Positions 40,116 through 51,017 of a stretch of DNA of 64,000 nt are shown here, piece after piece. Within the stretch, counting starts at the first letter, position 1; each line of letters opens with the position of its first letter. The stretch is from assembly GCF_014652415.1 (NCBI RefSeq), contig NZ_BMYT01000002.1:1-64000 (forward strand). The letters are read 5' to 3'. This stretch comes from Affinundibacterium macrobrachii. Its GTDB lineage: Bacteria; Pseudomonadota; Gammaproteobacteria; Burkholderiales; Burkholderiaceae_D. Position numbers and translations under genes: made by a program. The notes beneath the pieces are model-generated. The model saw nothing but the letters and a program-made list of their open reading frames with translations, was not told the DNA's origin and did no database searches.

Positions 40116-41174
40116 ATGAAACCCGCTCAGCGCAAAATTATTCACTGCGATTGTGACTGTTTCTACGCGTCTGTGGAAATGCGCGATGATCCTCGTTTAC
40201 GTGAATTACCGTTAGCGATTGGTGGACAAGCTGATCAACGTGGTGTTATCGCAACCTGTAATTACGTCGCGCGCAAGTTCGGGGTGCGCTCTGCAATGCC
40301 TACCTCACAAGCTTTAAAGCGCTGCCCTGATCTTGTCGTGATGCGGCCGAACATGGAAAAATATCGCCTTGCTTCACGCAAAATTCTTGATATTTACCGC
40401 GATTACACCGAACTCGTAGAGCCGTTGTCCTTAGATGAAGCTTATCTCGATGTCAGTAGTGCCAAACAATTACATGGAAGTGCCACCCGTATCGCTCAAG
40501 AAATACGACAGCGTGTATTTGCTGATGTCGGTATCACCGTATCCGCAGGCGTAGCGCCTAACAAGTTTCTCGCCAAAATTGCTAGTGACTGGAATAAGCC
40601 AGACGGCATGTATGTGATTTTGCCTGAGCAGGTGGAAGGATTCGTCAAACAACTTGAGGTTGCGCGTTTATTTGGCGTTGGTAAAGTCACTGCGAATAAG
40701 CTACACCAACTTGGCATTCGCACTTGCGAGGATTTATTGCAATGGTCGTTACCAGATTTGTTAAAGCAATTTGGTAAACTGGGAGCGAGTTTATTTTCGC
40801 TGTGTCGCGGCATTGATGAACGGGCAGTAGTGTCAAGTCATGCCAGAAAATCCGTCAGCATCGAAGAAACATACACGCACGACTTGCTTGATTTTCAGCA
40901 TTGCATCGCAGAGTTACCAGTGCTGTACGCTTCATTGCAAAAACAAGTGGAACGTACAGGTAGCGCTAATCTAATACACAAATTGAATATCAAAATCCGC
41001 TTCAATGATTTCAAACAAACCACTGTGGAGTGTCGCGCGAATCAACTAGATCAGCAAGTATTCGCTGATCTGTTGCAAATCGGCTACCAGCGTAAGCAAT
41101 TACCCGTGCGTCTAATTGGATTGGGAATTAGTCTTTGCGAAGAAAAAAACGACGAGCAATTACCCTTATTTTGA
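40116..41174 (+). CDS. dinB: DNA polymerase IV (Y-family)
   Basis: Error-prone translesion polymerase, 352 residues. Catalytic acids lie in CDCDCFYASVE (near residue 10) and LSLDEAYLDV (near 107). The helix-hairpin-helix thumb FGVGKVTANKLHQLGI is near 190, and the little-finger domain spans about 240-345. The last six residues EQLPLF form a beta-clamp binding motif (QLxLF type), which would tether the polymerase to DnaN. I see no convincing LexA box upstream in this window. Confidence 0.96.
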   Translation: MKPAQRKIIHCDCDCFYASVEMRDDPRLRELPLAIGGQADQRGVIATCNYVARKFGVRSAMPTSQALKRCPDLVVMRPNMEKYRLASRKILDIYRDYTELVEPLSLDEAYLDVSSAKQLHGSATRIAQEIRQRVFADVGITVSAGVAPNKFLAKIASDWNKPDGMYVILPEQVEGFVKQLEVARLFGVGKVTANKLHQLGIRTCEDLLQWSLPDLLKQFGKLGASLFSLCRGIDERAVVSSHARKSVSIEETYTHDLLDFQHCIAELPVLYASLQKQVERTGSANLIHKLNIKIRFNDFKQTTVECRANQLDQQVFADLLQIGYQRKQLPVRLIGLGISLCEEKNDEQLPLF

Positions 41175-41254
41175 TTCAGCTGTCAAGGTCACACGACAGC
41201 AAGGCTTATGCTTGGTAAATCTACAGTTTAATTAGAAGAAGCAGCTTCAACTCC

Positions 41255-42709
41255 TCAAGGCTTGGGAAGCTGACTCAACTGCCCACCAAATCGCAGAACC
41301 GCATCCAACATTTGATGGATGTCTTCTTCACGCGTACGATGGTTCACAAGCGCTGCACGTATCGCCAAGTGTCCATTCACTTTGGTGGTGGAAGGTGCGG
41401 CAATACCTGATTCATGCAATTCAAAAACAATGTCACGATTCAATGCATCCAAATCGAGCTCACTATCTCGGTAGCGAAAACAAACAATATTCAAGTTCAC
41501 TGGCGCTAACAATTCTAATTTAGGTTCATTTCTTATCCGCTGCTGCAAGCGCTGTGCCAATGCACAGGTGTGTTCAATCATCTGTCCTAAGCGTTCAACG
41601 CCATAAACCTGAATCGTGAACCAGGCTTTTAATGCACGAAAGCCGCGCGACAAATCAGGACCAAAATCACAAGGCCAACGCTCACCAGCAGCAATACCGC
41701 GAGTTTCACGTTTCAAATAACTGGTAGGCGTAGCAAAGGTGTCGAAATGGGCTTGACCATCTCGAACCAAAATATAACCTGCGTCGTATTGCACCTGCGC
41801 CCACTTGTGAAAATCAAACGCAATCGAGTCAGCACGTTCAATCCCTTTTAGGCGCGGCGCAATTGCGTCGGACAACATCGCTAGAGCACCGTAAGCACCG
41901 TCAATATGAAACCATAGTCCATGTCGCTGCGCAAGCGTCGCAATCGCATCTAAATCATCAATCGCACCAACGTCGACCGTGCCTGCGGTGCCGGCGATGA
42001 GGAAAGGTGACAAACCAGCAGCACGATCGGCTTCAATCTGTTGTTCCAATTGCTGCAAATCCATCGAGAAATCTGGGTTAACTGGAATCAAACGTAAGGC
42101 ATCGATTCCAATACCTGCCATATCAATCGCCTGTGACACACAAGCATGCGCACCAACCGATGCATAAGCAACCAGATTTTTTTCGCTGTTTGCAATGCCT
42201 GTCCTACGGCTGGCCAAACCCAAAGCCTTGGTACGCGCAACTAACACAGCAATAAAGTTAGCAATCGAGGTACCCGTTACGAAAAGTCCGCTCGCGGTGG
42301 ATGGAAACTGAAATAACTCACGCATCCACTGCGTTACTTGATTTTCCACCTCAATCGGCATTTGATCACGACCACCCAAATTGGCGTTCAAACCAGCGGC
42401 TAACATTTCTGCCAACATACCGACCGGGGTACCACCGCCTTGCACCCAGCCCATAAATCTTGGATGTGAATTCCCCACCGCATACGGCAATACATCTTGC
42501 ATAAAACGTTGATGCACTTGTGCCAAGTCACTCGATTGCTTAGGCAAGTTTTGCTGAAACTTGCCTCTAACTTGCTCGGGAATATTTTGCCAAACGGGTC
42601 GCTCACGAATGCCTTCGATGTAATCGATCATATCATCGAGCATACGATGTCCTTCAGCACGCAGGCTGGTCCAATCTTGTGGGTCTAAGCTATGAGATGG
42701 TTCTGTCAT
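41255..42709 (-). CDS. Pyridoxal-dependent decarboxylase (group II, DDC/GAD-like)
   Basis: A 484-residue PLP enzyme of the aromatic-L-amino-acid / glutamate decarboxylase family. The ATG at 42709 gives MTEPSHSLDPQDW; the longer reading adds 23 residues unlike the family. The PLP-binding lysine is in FDFHKWAQVQYDAGY (about residue 300). Other motifs are FHIDGAYGALAML (Asp binding the pyridine nitrogen), GTAGTVDVGAIDDL and the N-terminal HPRFMGWVQGGGTPVGML. The substrate amino acid cannot be fixed. The gene is isolated and not next to an antiporter, so an acid-resistance role is not suggested. Confidence 0.88.
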   Translation of the reverse strand: MTEPSHSLDPQDWTSLRAEGHRMLDDMIDYIEGIRERPVWQNIPEQVRGKFQQNLPKQSSDLAQVHQRFMQDVLPYAVGNSHPRFMGWVQGGGTPVGMLAEMLAAGLNANLGGRDQMPIEVENQVTQWMRELFQFPSTASGLFVTGTSIANFIAVLVARTKALGLASRRTGIANSEKNLVAYASVGAHACVSQAIDMAGIGIDALRLIPVNPDFSMDLQQLEQQIEADRAAGLSPFLIAGTAGTVDVGAIDDLDAIATLAQRHGLWFHIDGAYGALAMLSDAIAPRLKGIERADSIAFDFHKWAQVQYDAGYILVRDGQAHFDTFATPTSYLKRETRGIAAGERWPCDFGPDLSRGFRALKAWFTIQVYGVERLGQMIEHTCALAQRLQQRIRNEPKLELLAPVNLNIVCFRYRDSELDLDALNRDIVFELHESGIAAPSTTKVNGHLAIRAALVNHRTREEDIHQMLDAVLRFGGQLSQLPKP

Positions 42710-43149
42710 GACGCAGTTGTCGCTATAAAAATTCGCCCAAATCATCAGGCAAAATCGAATGAAGCCGAAGAATAGCAACTATTTTGAGTTTCTGCCGCAA
42801 AGCTAGCGGACAAATCGTTTGAAAAATTTAATAGTGATTAAACTTATTGCATTTTTTTGTGAGTAAAGCGGCGAGTACAGTCGCATTCGATTAAATGCAA
42901 GGCAAGGCTAGGCAAGTTTTGAATGTAGATTTGAATGTTGGTTCGGATTTGTAAAAAGATTGTTTTTACTCAGGATACTTACGGTACTGGCTATTATGGC
43001 CACAACAGCAAGTAGTTAAACCGCGCGCGGATCTTATCGACTTCCGTTGCAATGCAAATTGTAGATATGGGTTATCTAACAAGATCACCATTCACCTGTT
43101 TAAGGATACAAAATTCAAAGCTAAGCGCAAAAAAGTTCAATCAAGCTTA
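42710..43149. other. Intergenic region with no recognised element
   Basis: A 440-base spacer between the decarboxylase start and the flaG end. It must contain the decarboxylase promoter. I see no convincing hairpin, repeat, RNA or ORF. Confidence 0.6.
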
Positions 43150-43530
43150 TTAAGCTTGTTCACGGATGAACATGCCATTTTTTTTATCGAGATCTTTTGC
43201 CATCTCGATTACCTCTCTCGAAGGAATTTGACGGATAACAGTATTCGTTTCTTTATCAACAATCTGGACTAAAACTTTACCGGTCTCTTGGTCGACATTT
43301 AAATTGACGCTGTTATTAGCGTTTAAAAATCGATTCACTATTTCTACCGATTTTTTCAATTCTGCATCGCTAATTGGATTCGATGCATCAGCTACCAAAG
43401 GCGCTTTAACATCTGCTGATTTCCCTGTGTCTTTTGTCGCTACGCGCGACTCTGCGGTAGAAGAAGCCCCAACAACAGCCGCAACGCCAGCAATACGCGA
43501 GACCGCCGAGCTAATTTGATTGATGCTCAT
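43150..43530 (-). CDS. flaG: Flagellar protein FlaG
   Basis: A 126-residue FlaG homologue; FlaG influences filament length. The N-terminal ~60 residues are low-complexity and variable. The conserved C-terminal domain (about 60-126) has LKKSVEIVNRFLNANNSVNLNVDQETGKVLVQIVDKETN broken over two helices and a strand, then VIRQIPSREVIEMAKDL. I choose the ATG at 43530, with GGGGAAG just upstream, over the TTG at 43542. It is an orphan: no flagellin, fliD or fliS gene is in this window. A sigma-28 type promoter sits upstream. Confidence 0.92.
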   Translation of the reverse strand: MSINQISSAVSRIAGVAAVVGASSTAESRVATKDTGKSADVKAPLVADASNPISDAELKKSVEIVNRFLNANNSVNLNVDQETGKVLVQIVDKETNTVIRQIPSREVIEMAKDLDKKNGMFIREQA

Positions 43531-43589
43531 TATCTTCCCCAATACTTAATGACTAATTAAAAATTTGTGCGGATTGACCCATATAGTGA

Positions 43590-43616
43590 TTATCGGAACG
43601 AATCACGAAAAGTTTA
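43590..43616 (-). promoter_or_regulatory. Sigma-28 (FliA) promoter of flaG
   Basis: On the minus strand TAAA (43613-43616) is followed by exactly 15 bases and then TCCGATAA (43590-43597). The FliA consensus is TAAA-N15-GCCGATAA, so only the first base of the -10 differs. It lies 59 bases before the flaG ATG. This is direct sequence evidence that flaG is a late flagellar gene with its own promoter. Confidence 0.85.
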
Positions 43617-43801
43617 GTGACTTGCGCGAATATTCAGCACCATCGGACTTCCCTAATGAATAAATGAATACCGTGTGTTGCGAGAGGGTTAACGTAACCA
43701 CTTCTGGAGTCATATGCATCGCTTTCAATGCGTCATTAACTAAGTGACACTAAGAAAAACTTTGCAAGAAAAATAGTGAGATGTCGTCGAGATGAGACTA
43801 G

Positions 43802-43878
43802 TGGCGCGCCAGACACGATTCGAACGTGCGACCCCAGCCTTCGGAGGGCTGTACTCTATCCATCTGAGCTACTGGCGC
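43802..43878 (-). tRNA. tRNA-Arg (anticodon CCG)
   Basis: The minus strand folds as a full cloverleaf. Acceptor GCGCCAG pairs with CTGGCGC, and the D arm starts GCTCAG. The anticodon stem CAGCC/GGCTG encloses loop CTCCGAA with anticodon CCG (reads CGG codons), and the T arm contains GTTCGAATC. The discriminator G and an encoded CCA end are present. The length is 77 including CCA. It appears to be a single tRNA gene, not part of a cluster. Confidence 0.96.
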
Positions 43879-44053
43879 TATGAGAAATACAAAAATAGGC
43901 GCGTATTCTACCCCAATTTACCCCGCAGCTCTTGAGCAATTCTTGCCTATTTTGTGGATATATTCTTTAAATGAACCGACTCCAATGCTGCAAAACCCTA
44001 TTTTTCATTCCAAAACACTGGCTTTAGCTCTATAATCTGATGTTTTACGCTTG

Positions 44054-44069
44054 GTATGATTTGTCATAC
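44054..44069. promoter_or_regulatory. Short palindrome upstream of the cytochrome gene
   Basis: GTATGA, four bases, TCATAC, located 40-55 bases before the cytochrome c5 ATG and about 18 bases after a TATAAT (44031-44036). It could be an operator over the transcription start. The regulator is unknown and the site is short. Confidence 0.35.
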
Positions 44070-44108
44070 TAAGAGCAAACTTCACATTATTTTTGTATCG
44101 AGGAAACC

Positions 44109-44648
44109 ATGAGCGACGCCCACGACGAACACGAATCAGCGATTAAGACGCCTAAGCAACTGATCGTTGCCGTTCTTGCTGGATTTATAGTTCCTATTAT
44201 GATTATTGTTTTGCTAGTGAAATTTGTTGCTAGTGACGATACAGTTGGCGCAGGTTCAAACGCGCAAACACCAGAAGCGATTGCCGCAAGAATTAGCCCA
44301 GTTGCCAATGAAGGTTTCACTTTATTAGATGCAAATGCACCAAAAGTATTGCAAACTGGTGAAGCTGTTTACAAAGCCGCATGTGCAGCTTGCCACGGCA
44401 CTGGCGCTGCTGGCGCACCGAAGTTAGGTGATGCTGCTGGCTGGGGTCCACGTATTGCACAAGGTTACGATACTGTATTGAAACATGCGATTGAAGGTAT
44501 CCGTGGCATGCCAGCAAAAGGCGGCAATCCAGATTTGGACGAAGTTGAAGTTGCACGCGCAGTTGTACACATGGTCAATGCCAGCGGTGGTAAATTCAAA
44601 GAGCCTGAGGTCAAAGCGGCAGCAGCTACTGAAGCATCTGCAAAATAA
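44109..44648 (+). CDS. Membrane-anchored cytochrome c5 family protein
   Basis: A 179-residue class I c-type cytochrome. A single N-terminal membrane segment (about 17-40, AVLAGFIVPIMIIVLLVKF) anchors it with the heme domain in the periplasm. The heme-binding motif CAACH is at about 91-95, and the axial Met is probably in GIRGMPAKGGN near 138. The domain pattern KAACAACHGTGAAGAPKLGD matches the cytochrome c5 / CycB group. It should act as an electron carrier to a terminal oxidase or in detoxification. The start has GAGG upstream, and a terminator follows 20 bases after the stop. Confidence 0.93.
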   Translation: MSDAHDEHESAIKTPKQLIVAVLAGFIVPIMIIVLLVKFVASDDTVGAGSNAQTPEAIAARISPVANEGFTLLDANAPKVLQTGEAVYKAACAACHGTGAAGAPKLGDAAGWGPRIAQGYDTVLKHAIEGIRGMPAKGGNPDLDEVEVARAVVHMVNASGGKFKEPEVKAAAATEASAK

Positions 44649-44667
44649 TTCACCGAATTTTCTGCAA

Positions 44668-44700
44668 TAAAAAAGCCAGTCGACGACTGGCTTTTTTTTC
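44668..44700 (+). terminator. Terminator after cytochrome c5
   Basis: AAAAAGCCAGTCG pairs with CGACTGGCTTTTT with almost no loop and is followed by a run of T. It sits between convergent genes, and the A-run on the other side makes it likely bidirectional. Confidence 0.85.
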
Positions 44701-44720
44701 AACCTGAAATCACGATCAAA

Positions 44721-46799
<2,079 letters not shown>

Positions 46800-47041
46800 T
46801 CAGCCTAAATGGCGACGATTTAGCTAGGTGAGATTCTCTAAATTGCACAGCGCAATAGCGACTAGATGAAATCAAACAGAATTGCCTTTTTCTTAAATGA
46901 TGAGTACGGGAAAAGATTTATAGTGGCAAGCACCACTTATCACTAAATTTTTGTATCAACTGTAAAGAGATGTAATAGTTTTTGAAATCATTCGATATGG
47001 CAACTAACCTGCCTAGTGAAGTTTCAATCTAACTCATCGCT

Positions 47042-47665
47042 ATGCAGAATATTTTCATTAATCAACTACCGCCTGGGCAATTATCCGAAGATCTGACCCA
47101 GCTCGTCACCGATTTCGACTATCTTGGTCTATTCGACGAATACGGGCGCTGCTGCCTTTTTATTAATCAACTTCTGCAGCAAGTTTTACAGTCAATGAAC
47201 TATGAAGTGCGGCTAGTCGAATGTTATGCGAAGATGGAGAGCGGGAATCAGCGTATATTTTTGGGGCATCGTGATTACATCCAAGCAGGCCAATTGGCTG
47301 GCCACCTGAGCTGCTTAGTAAATCAAACCTATATTGTCGATTTTGGATTAGGCAATTTACATAAGCTTTACAATAGCGCTCCACAAGCAATTGCCAGCCA
47401 AGCGACGCCAAGTCAAGAGCCATTCGGCGAACTCTATTTCGACAACGTGACCAAAATAACTTGGCACACAATCACGCAAATTCCCAATTTAGAATATGAA
47501 ATCTTGCGACAACAGCTCAAGCTGTCGGAAGTATTCAAAGGGCTGCAAGACTATCAACGGAATCGTCTCAAGTTCGCTATACATCGAGCCTTATTCAAAA
47601 AGCGCAGAAAATCAAACGCAGCCAAAATACTTGCGCGCACCAATTTTGATGAAACTTATTTTTAA
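47042..47665 (+). CDS. Arylamine N-acetyltransferase-like / transglutaminase-fold protein
   Basis: A 207-residue protein that I match only loosely. RCCLFINQLLQQVL followed by EVRLVECYA, GHLSCLVN and YIVDFGLGN mirrors the Cys-His-Asp layout of arylamine N-acetyltransferases (RCGE...H...VDPGFG). The putative triad would be Cys about 38-39, His about 89 and Asp about 101. It is shorter than normal NATs (about 270-280), and the typical RGGYCxE is replaced by GRCC. A lysine/arginine-rich tail (FKKRRKSN) is unusual. The family assignment is inferred from pattern. It is isolated. Confidence 0.55.
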   Translation: MQNIFINQLPPGQLSEDLTQLVTDFDYLGLFDEYGRCCLFINQLLQQVLQSMNYEVRLVECYAKMESGNQRIFLGHRDYIQAGQLAGHLSCLVNQTYIVDFGLGNLHKLYNSAPQAIASQATPSQEPFGELYFDNVTKITWHTITQIPNLEYEILRQQLKLSEVFKGLQDYQRNRLKFAIHRALFKKRRKSNAAKILARTNFDETYF

Positions 47666-47697
47666 GCTCCAGAATTAAGCTCGAAAATTAAACCAAG

Positions 47698-48099
47698 CTA
47701 AACGAAGGTATTGATAATTTCCAAGGCGATCAAGGGCTGTATTTGTAACGCGGAAAAATCATCTTTAAAATAGGCTTTATACGCGGGATATTGCTCAAGC
47801 TCCTGCTCTTGCACATGCCGAAAGCCCATATTCCAATGTGCGTAGGCGCGTTCACTAATGGCTTGCTCCATCAATAGCGTGACATCACTATGACGTGGAT
47901 CCGCTTTGATATGCTCAAACGTACGATGAACTTGCGCAGGCTCTCCTTCTAGCACTTGCAAAAATCGACCACTGCAGTACAAAAGTTTACCTGTGATTAC
48001 ATGCGCCGTATTGTTTCTAACCGCATGACTATGAATAGAATGCAGTACCGATTCATCGCCCACCAAACGACTTGCGTAGACCAATTGTATTAAGTGCAT
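47698..48099 (-). CDS. BLUF domain blue-light sensor
   Basis: A 133-residue protein that is nearly a bare BLUF domain and binds FAD to sense blue light. The start is ATG 48099, with GGAG nearby. Key residues are visible: the Tyr of LVYASR near the N-terminus, Asn in RNNTAHVITGKLLY, and the photocycle Gln in FLQVLEGE. The Trp/Met stretch AHWNMGF follows. There is no attached output domain, so it must signal through protein contacts, possibly to the c-di-GMP enzymes. It is convergent with the NAT-like gene. Confidence 0.93.
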   Translation of the reverse strand: MHLIQLVYASRLVGDESVLHSIHSHAVRNNTAHVITGKLLYCSGRFLQVLEGEPAQVHRTFEHIKADPRHSDVTLLMEQAISERAYAHWNMGFRHVQEQELEQYPAYKAYFKDDFSALQIQPLIALEIINTFV

Positions 48100-48188
48100 A
48101 TTGCTACTCCAGCGTAGATTGATGAACACCATTCTACGCTCGAAGTTAACGAATCACTAGTCGGCAATTGGTCCCTCGCACGAGCTAA

Positions 48189-50684
48189 TTAAATGGGTGC
48201 GCCAGGTGGAATTGGTGGCAATGGGCGCAATTTGATACTTGCGGGATCGCGTAAATAATTCAACACCATGTCAGCTGCTTGTTGACGACTACTTGCAGTA
48301 CTTCCCTTGCCAGGATTCTTTTGCATCCATTGTGCCAATTCGGTAAGGCTTTGACGCACCTCTGCCTGCACTTGCGGATGCAGTCGACCGCCATCAATTA
48401 AATTTAATACGGCATCAAGAATCACCCAATTAGAAGCGAGTTGTACCGTATCCGCGGCCACTGCCTTTGCAGCGACTTCGTTACGCTGCCAAGTTTGTTT
48501 AAATACTTGTTGGAACAGCTCACGCACACCTAACTGTTGCGAATCAATTGCATGTTGCCACGCTAAACGATTGATGCGCGCAGCGTCGAATAAAAACAAA
48601 CTACTCTGCGCAGCACCGGCTTCGACCGCCGACAGCGCATCGAACACGATATTCATGCGCCCCGAAAAATACTCCGGCGTACGACTATAACCTTCTGAAG
48701 GTGGTGTCAAAATATTGAGCACATTTGCTGGCAGCGCCAAATTCTCGGCGCGCAAGCTATCAATCAGTTTTTGTAAAGCTTGTCGTTGGATGCTAGCCGC
48801 AACAGGTTTGGTACCTGCGGTAATTCTTCCTGCATTCGCATCGCTTGCTAGGCCATATTCATATTCCGCTCCACCAATTAATCGCGCTACCGCTTCGGTT
48901 TGATAACGATGCAGTAAATACACAGGAACTAAGCGAGCTTCGAGTTCACCCACTTGTCGTTGCGGCGGCAATACCGCCAAAGAAAAATTATCTAAGGCAC
49001 GTTGCCGCACCTGCATTAATTGATCGTAGGTTTTTAAGGAATCAGCGCCAAAATCCCACAGCAATCCATTTGGATGTGCTGCGCCAGCCGCGCGCGAATC
49101 TGTATCCGAAACATATTGCAAACCTTGCGCCTTCGCTTTCTCGCGTAAGCTAGCCAATGCAGCATCTTCATCTTGTCCTGGGAAAGTTGCGTACAAATGC
49201 TTAACGACAAAATCATCCCAAGGTCCGACACCAACACCATAAGCGTTTTTCAGTTCTACTTCGCCTTTGCTGTTTAAGCACAGCATAGGATGCGGGTAAT
49301 CCATCACTGAGCCATTGCCATGACGACTAGGTGCAAAGTTATGTGCGATACCCAAGGTGTGTCCAACTTCATGCGCGGACAACTGGCGCAAGCGCGCCAA
49401 CGCCATCTGTTCAGCTGCTTGTTTTTTTTCGGCGCTAGTGGATTTGCCATAAGGCGCAAGCAAACTCTCAGCGATCAAAATGTCTTGTCGCACACGTTGC
49501 GATCCTAGTGTTACCGCTCCCTTAATAATCTCACCGGTACGCGGATCAGTTACCGCATTCCCATAAGACCAACCACGTGTCGCCCGATGTACCCACATAA
49601 TGGTGTTGTAGCGAACATCCATAGGATCTACACCTTCGGGTAATAACTCGACCCGATAAGCATCTTTAAAGCCCGCTTTTTCAAACGCACTAGTCCACCA
49701 ACGCGCCCCCTCCAACAATGCGGTACGCACTGGCTCTGGTGCACCGCGATCTAGATAATAAATAATTGGTTTTTTCACCGTGCTAATTGCGGCGTTTGGA
49801 TCGGTTTTCTCTAAACGATATCTGACCTGCCACTGCACATTAATACTATCTGCTAACGGCGTTGCAAAATCCATTTGTTCGCTATCTAAACCACCTGAAC
49901 CTGGGTGATAGACGCGTGGATTGTATCCTTCCGGCAGACGAATCAAGCTAACATGTTGGTGCACTCGCAAACTTTTTGGATCGGCGGCAACTTGGCGTAC
50001 AAACTGTCCCTCACCCTGCCCAGCAAAAGTGAGTAAAGCTTCCAGTTCAGTATTATCAGGAAAACTCTTCGCTTGCTGACTTAGTACCGCACTGCGCTTG
50101 TCGTCAACCATGTAATTTCCTTGACGCGTGCGGCTAAGTACATCGGCGACGCCGTGTCGATCCGCGATCAGGAACGAAGAGAAGTCGATTAGGTTGGTGT
50201 TATTTTCAGTTGCGATGATATCGCCAGCCCACAGCACTGCACCTGCAAAAGCTTCGCGTACCGAGGCACGCTCATCAGGATTAGTTGACTCTGCGACGAA
50301 ACGCGTATTTTCTTGTACCAAAAATAAACGTTTGCCATGGCGTTCGAATTTAACTAATTTACTTCGACCTGCTTGTCCTCGGTCTAAGCCAACATCATTC
50401 GATCCCAAACCAAATGGAAGTGAAGTCACCAACAAGAACGGCTTATCTGATTGTGGTACGGCCATCAGTACTTTCGCTTGCTCTTGGCTAGTCCAAATAT
50501 CAAACAAACCGCTGTGTTTCTTCATCCCCATAGTCTGTGCCGAAAAACTGGCGGCGCCAGCCGCGTTCGATACTGGCGCAGTAGCAACTTGTGCCTGCAA
50601 GGAGGAAGCGAACGTGCCGCTGCACAAGACGATGCTGGCAGAGATCACGTTCAACACAAATTTGGATGATAACGACGATGGCAT
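48189..50684 (-). CDS. Secreted zinc-dependent metalloprotease (DUF5117/DUF4953 family)
   Basis: An 831-residue exported enzyme. The ATG at 50684 has AGGA six bases upstream and is followed by a signal peptide (about 1-32, cleavage near LQA-QV). The N-terminal ~300 residues correspond to the DUF5117 region. The catalytic region has the metzincin motif SAHEVGHTLGIAHNF (HExxHxxGxxH, about residue 437) and a Met-turn-like GSVMDYPHP. Members are large periplasmic or extracellular proteases. A proline-rich C-terminus (PLPPIPPGAPI) ends the protein. The closest related roles are peptide or protein breakdown; the substrate is unknown. Confidence 0.9.
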   Translation of the reverse strand: MPSSLSSKFVLNVISASIVLCSGTFASSLQAQVATAPVSNAAGAASFSAQTMGMKKHSGLFDIWTSQEQAKVLMAVPQSDKPFLLVTSLPFGLGSNDVGLDRGQAGRSKLVKFERHGKRLFLVQENTRFVAESTNPDERASVREAFAGAVLWAGDIIATENNTNLIDFSSFLIADRHGVADVLSRTRQGNYMVDDKRSAVLSQQAKSFPDNTELEALLTFAGQGEGQFVRQVAADPKSLRVHQHVSLIRLPEGYNPRVYHPGSGGLDSEQMDFATPLADSINVQWQVRYRLEKTDPNAAISTVKKPIIYYLDRGAPEPVRTALLEGARWWTSAFEKAGFKDAYRVELLPEGVDPMDVRYNTIMWVHRATRGWSYGNAVTDPRTGEIIKGAVTLGSQRVRQDILIAESLLAPYGKSTSAEKKQAAEQMALARLRQLSAHEVGHTLGIAHNFAPSRHGNGSVMDYPHPMLCLNSKGEVELKNAYGVGVGPWDDFVVKHLYATFPGQDEDAALASLREKAKAQGLQYVSDTDSRAAGAAHPNGLLWDFGADSLKTYDQLMQVRQRALDNFSLAVLPPQRQVGELEARLVPVYLLHRYQTEAVARLIGGAEYEYGLASDANAGRITAGTKPVAASIQRQALQKLIDSLRAENLALPANVLNILTPPSEGYSRTPEYFSGRMNIVFDALSAVEAGAAQSSLFLFDAARINRLAWQHAIDSQQLGVRELFQQVFKQTWQRNEVAAKAVAADTVQLASNWVILDAVLNLIDGGRLHPQVQAEVRQSLTELAQWMQKNPGKGSTASSRQQAADMVLNYLRDPASIKLRPLPPIPPGAPI

Positions 50685-51017
50685 AAGAAGTCCTTTAGGC
50701 AAAATAAAGAGCATTGGTCGGAACTTAAGTTAGTTTGATTAGACACGCAAGTACTGCAATTAGTTGCGTCGATTTACATTCGTTTTGCTGCAATTTGATT
50801 ACTTCTATTTTGATCAGATCGATCAATTCGATCGAAAGCACACATTCTCAATACTCGGATTCAACATCATTAAGCAGCATAACAAAAAATCTAACCAATC
50901 TTAAAAACCGACGGATAAGCAACATCAAAATGATTTATACGATATTTATGCAGACAAATAGTTGGCAATGTCAGCTGCTTTGCTACAATCAATTATCAAA
51001 TCCGAGACTTAAGTGCT
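50685..51017. other. Divergent intergenic region, nothing recognised
   Basis: A 333-base AT-rich spacer between the metalloprotease and the periplasmic binding protein. It carries two divergent promoters by position. A GATCAGATCGATC tract near 50812-50835 is palindromic in part but has no known meaning. Confidence 0.5.

Noticed and set aside
50128-50733. 201-codon ORF opposite the metalloprotease
   Set aside because: Antisense to the signal peptide and N-terminal domain of a well-supported gene.
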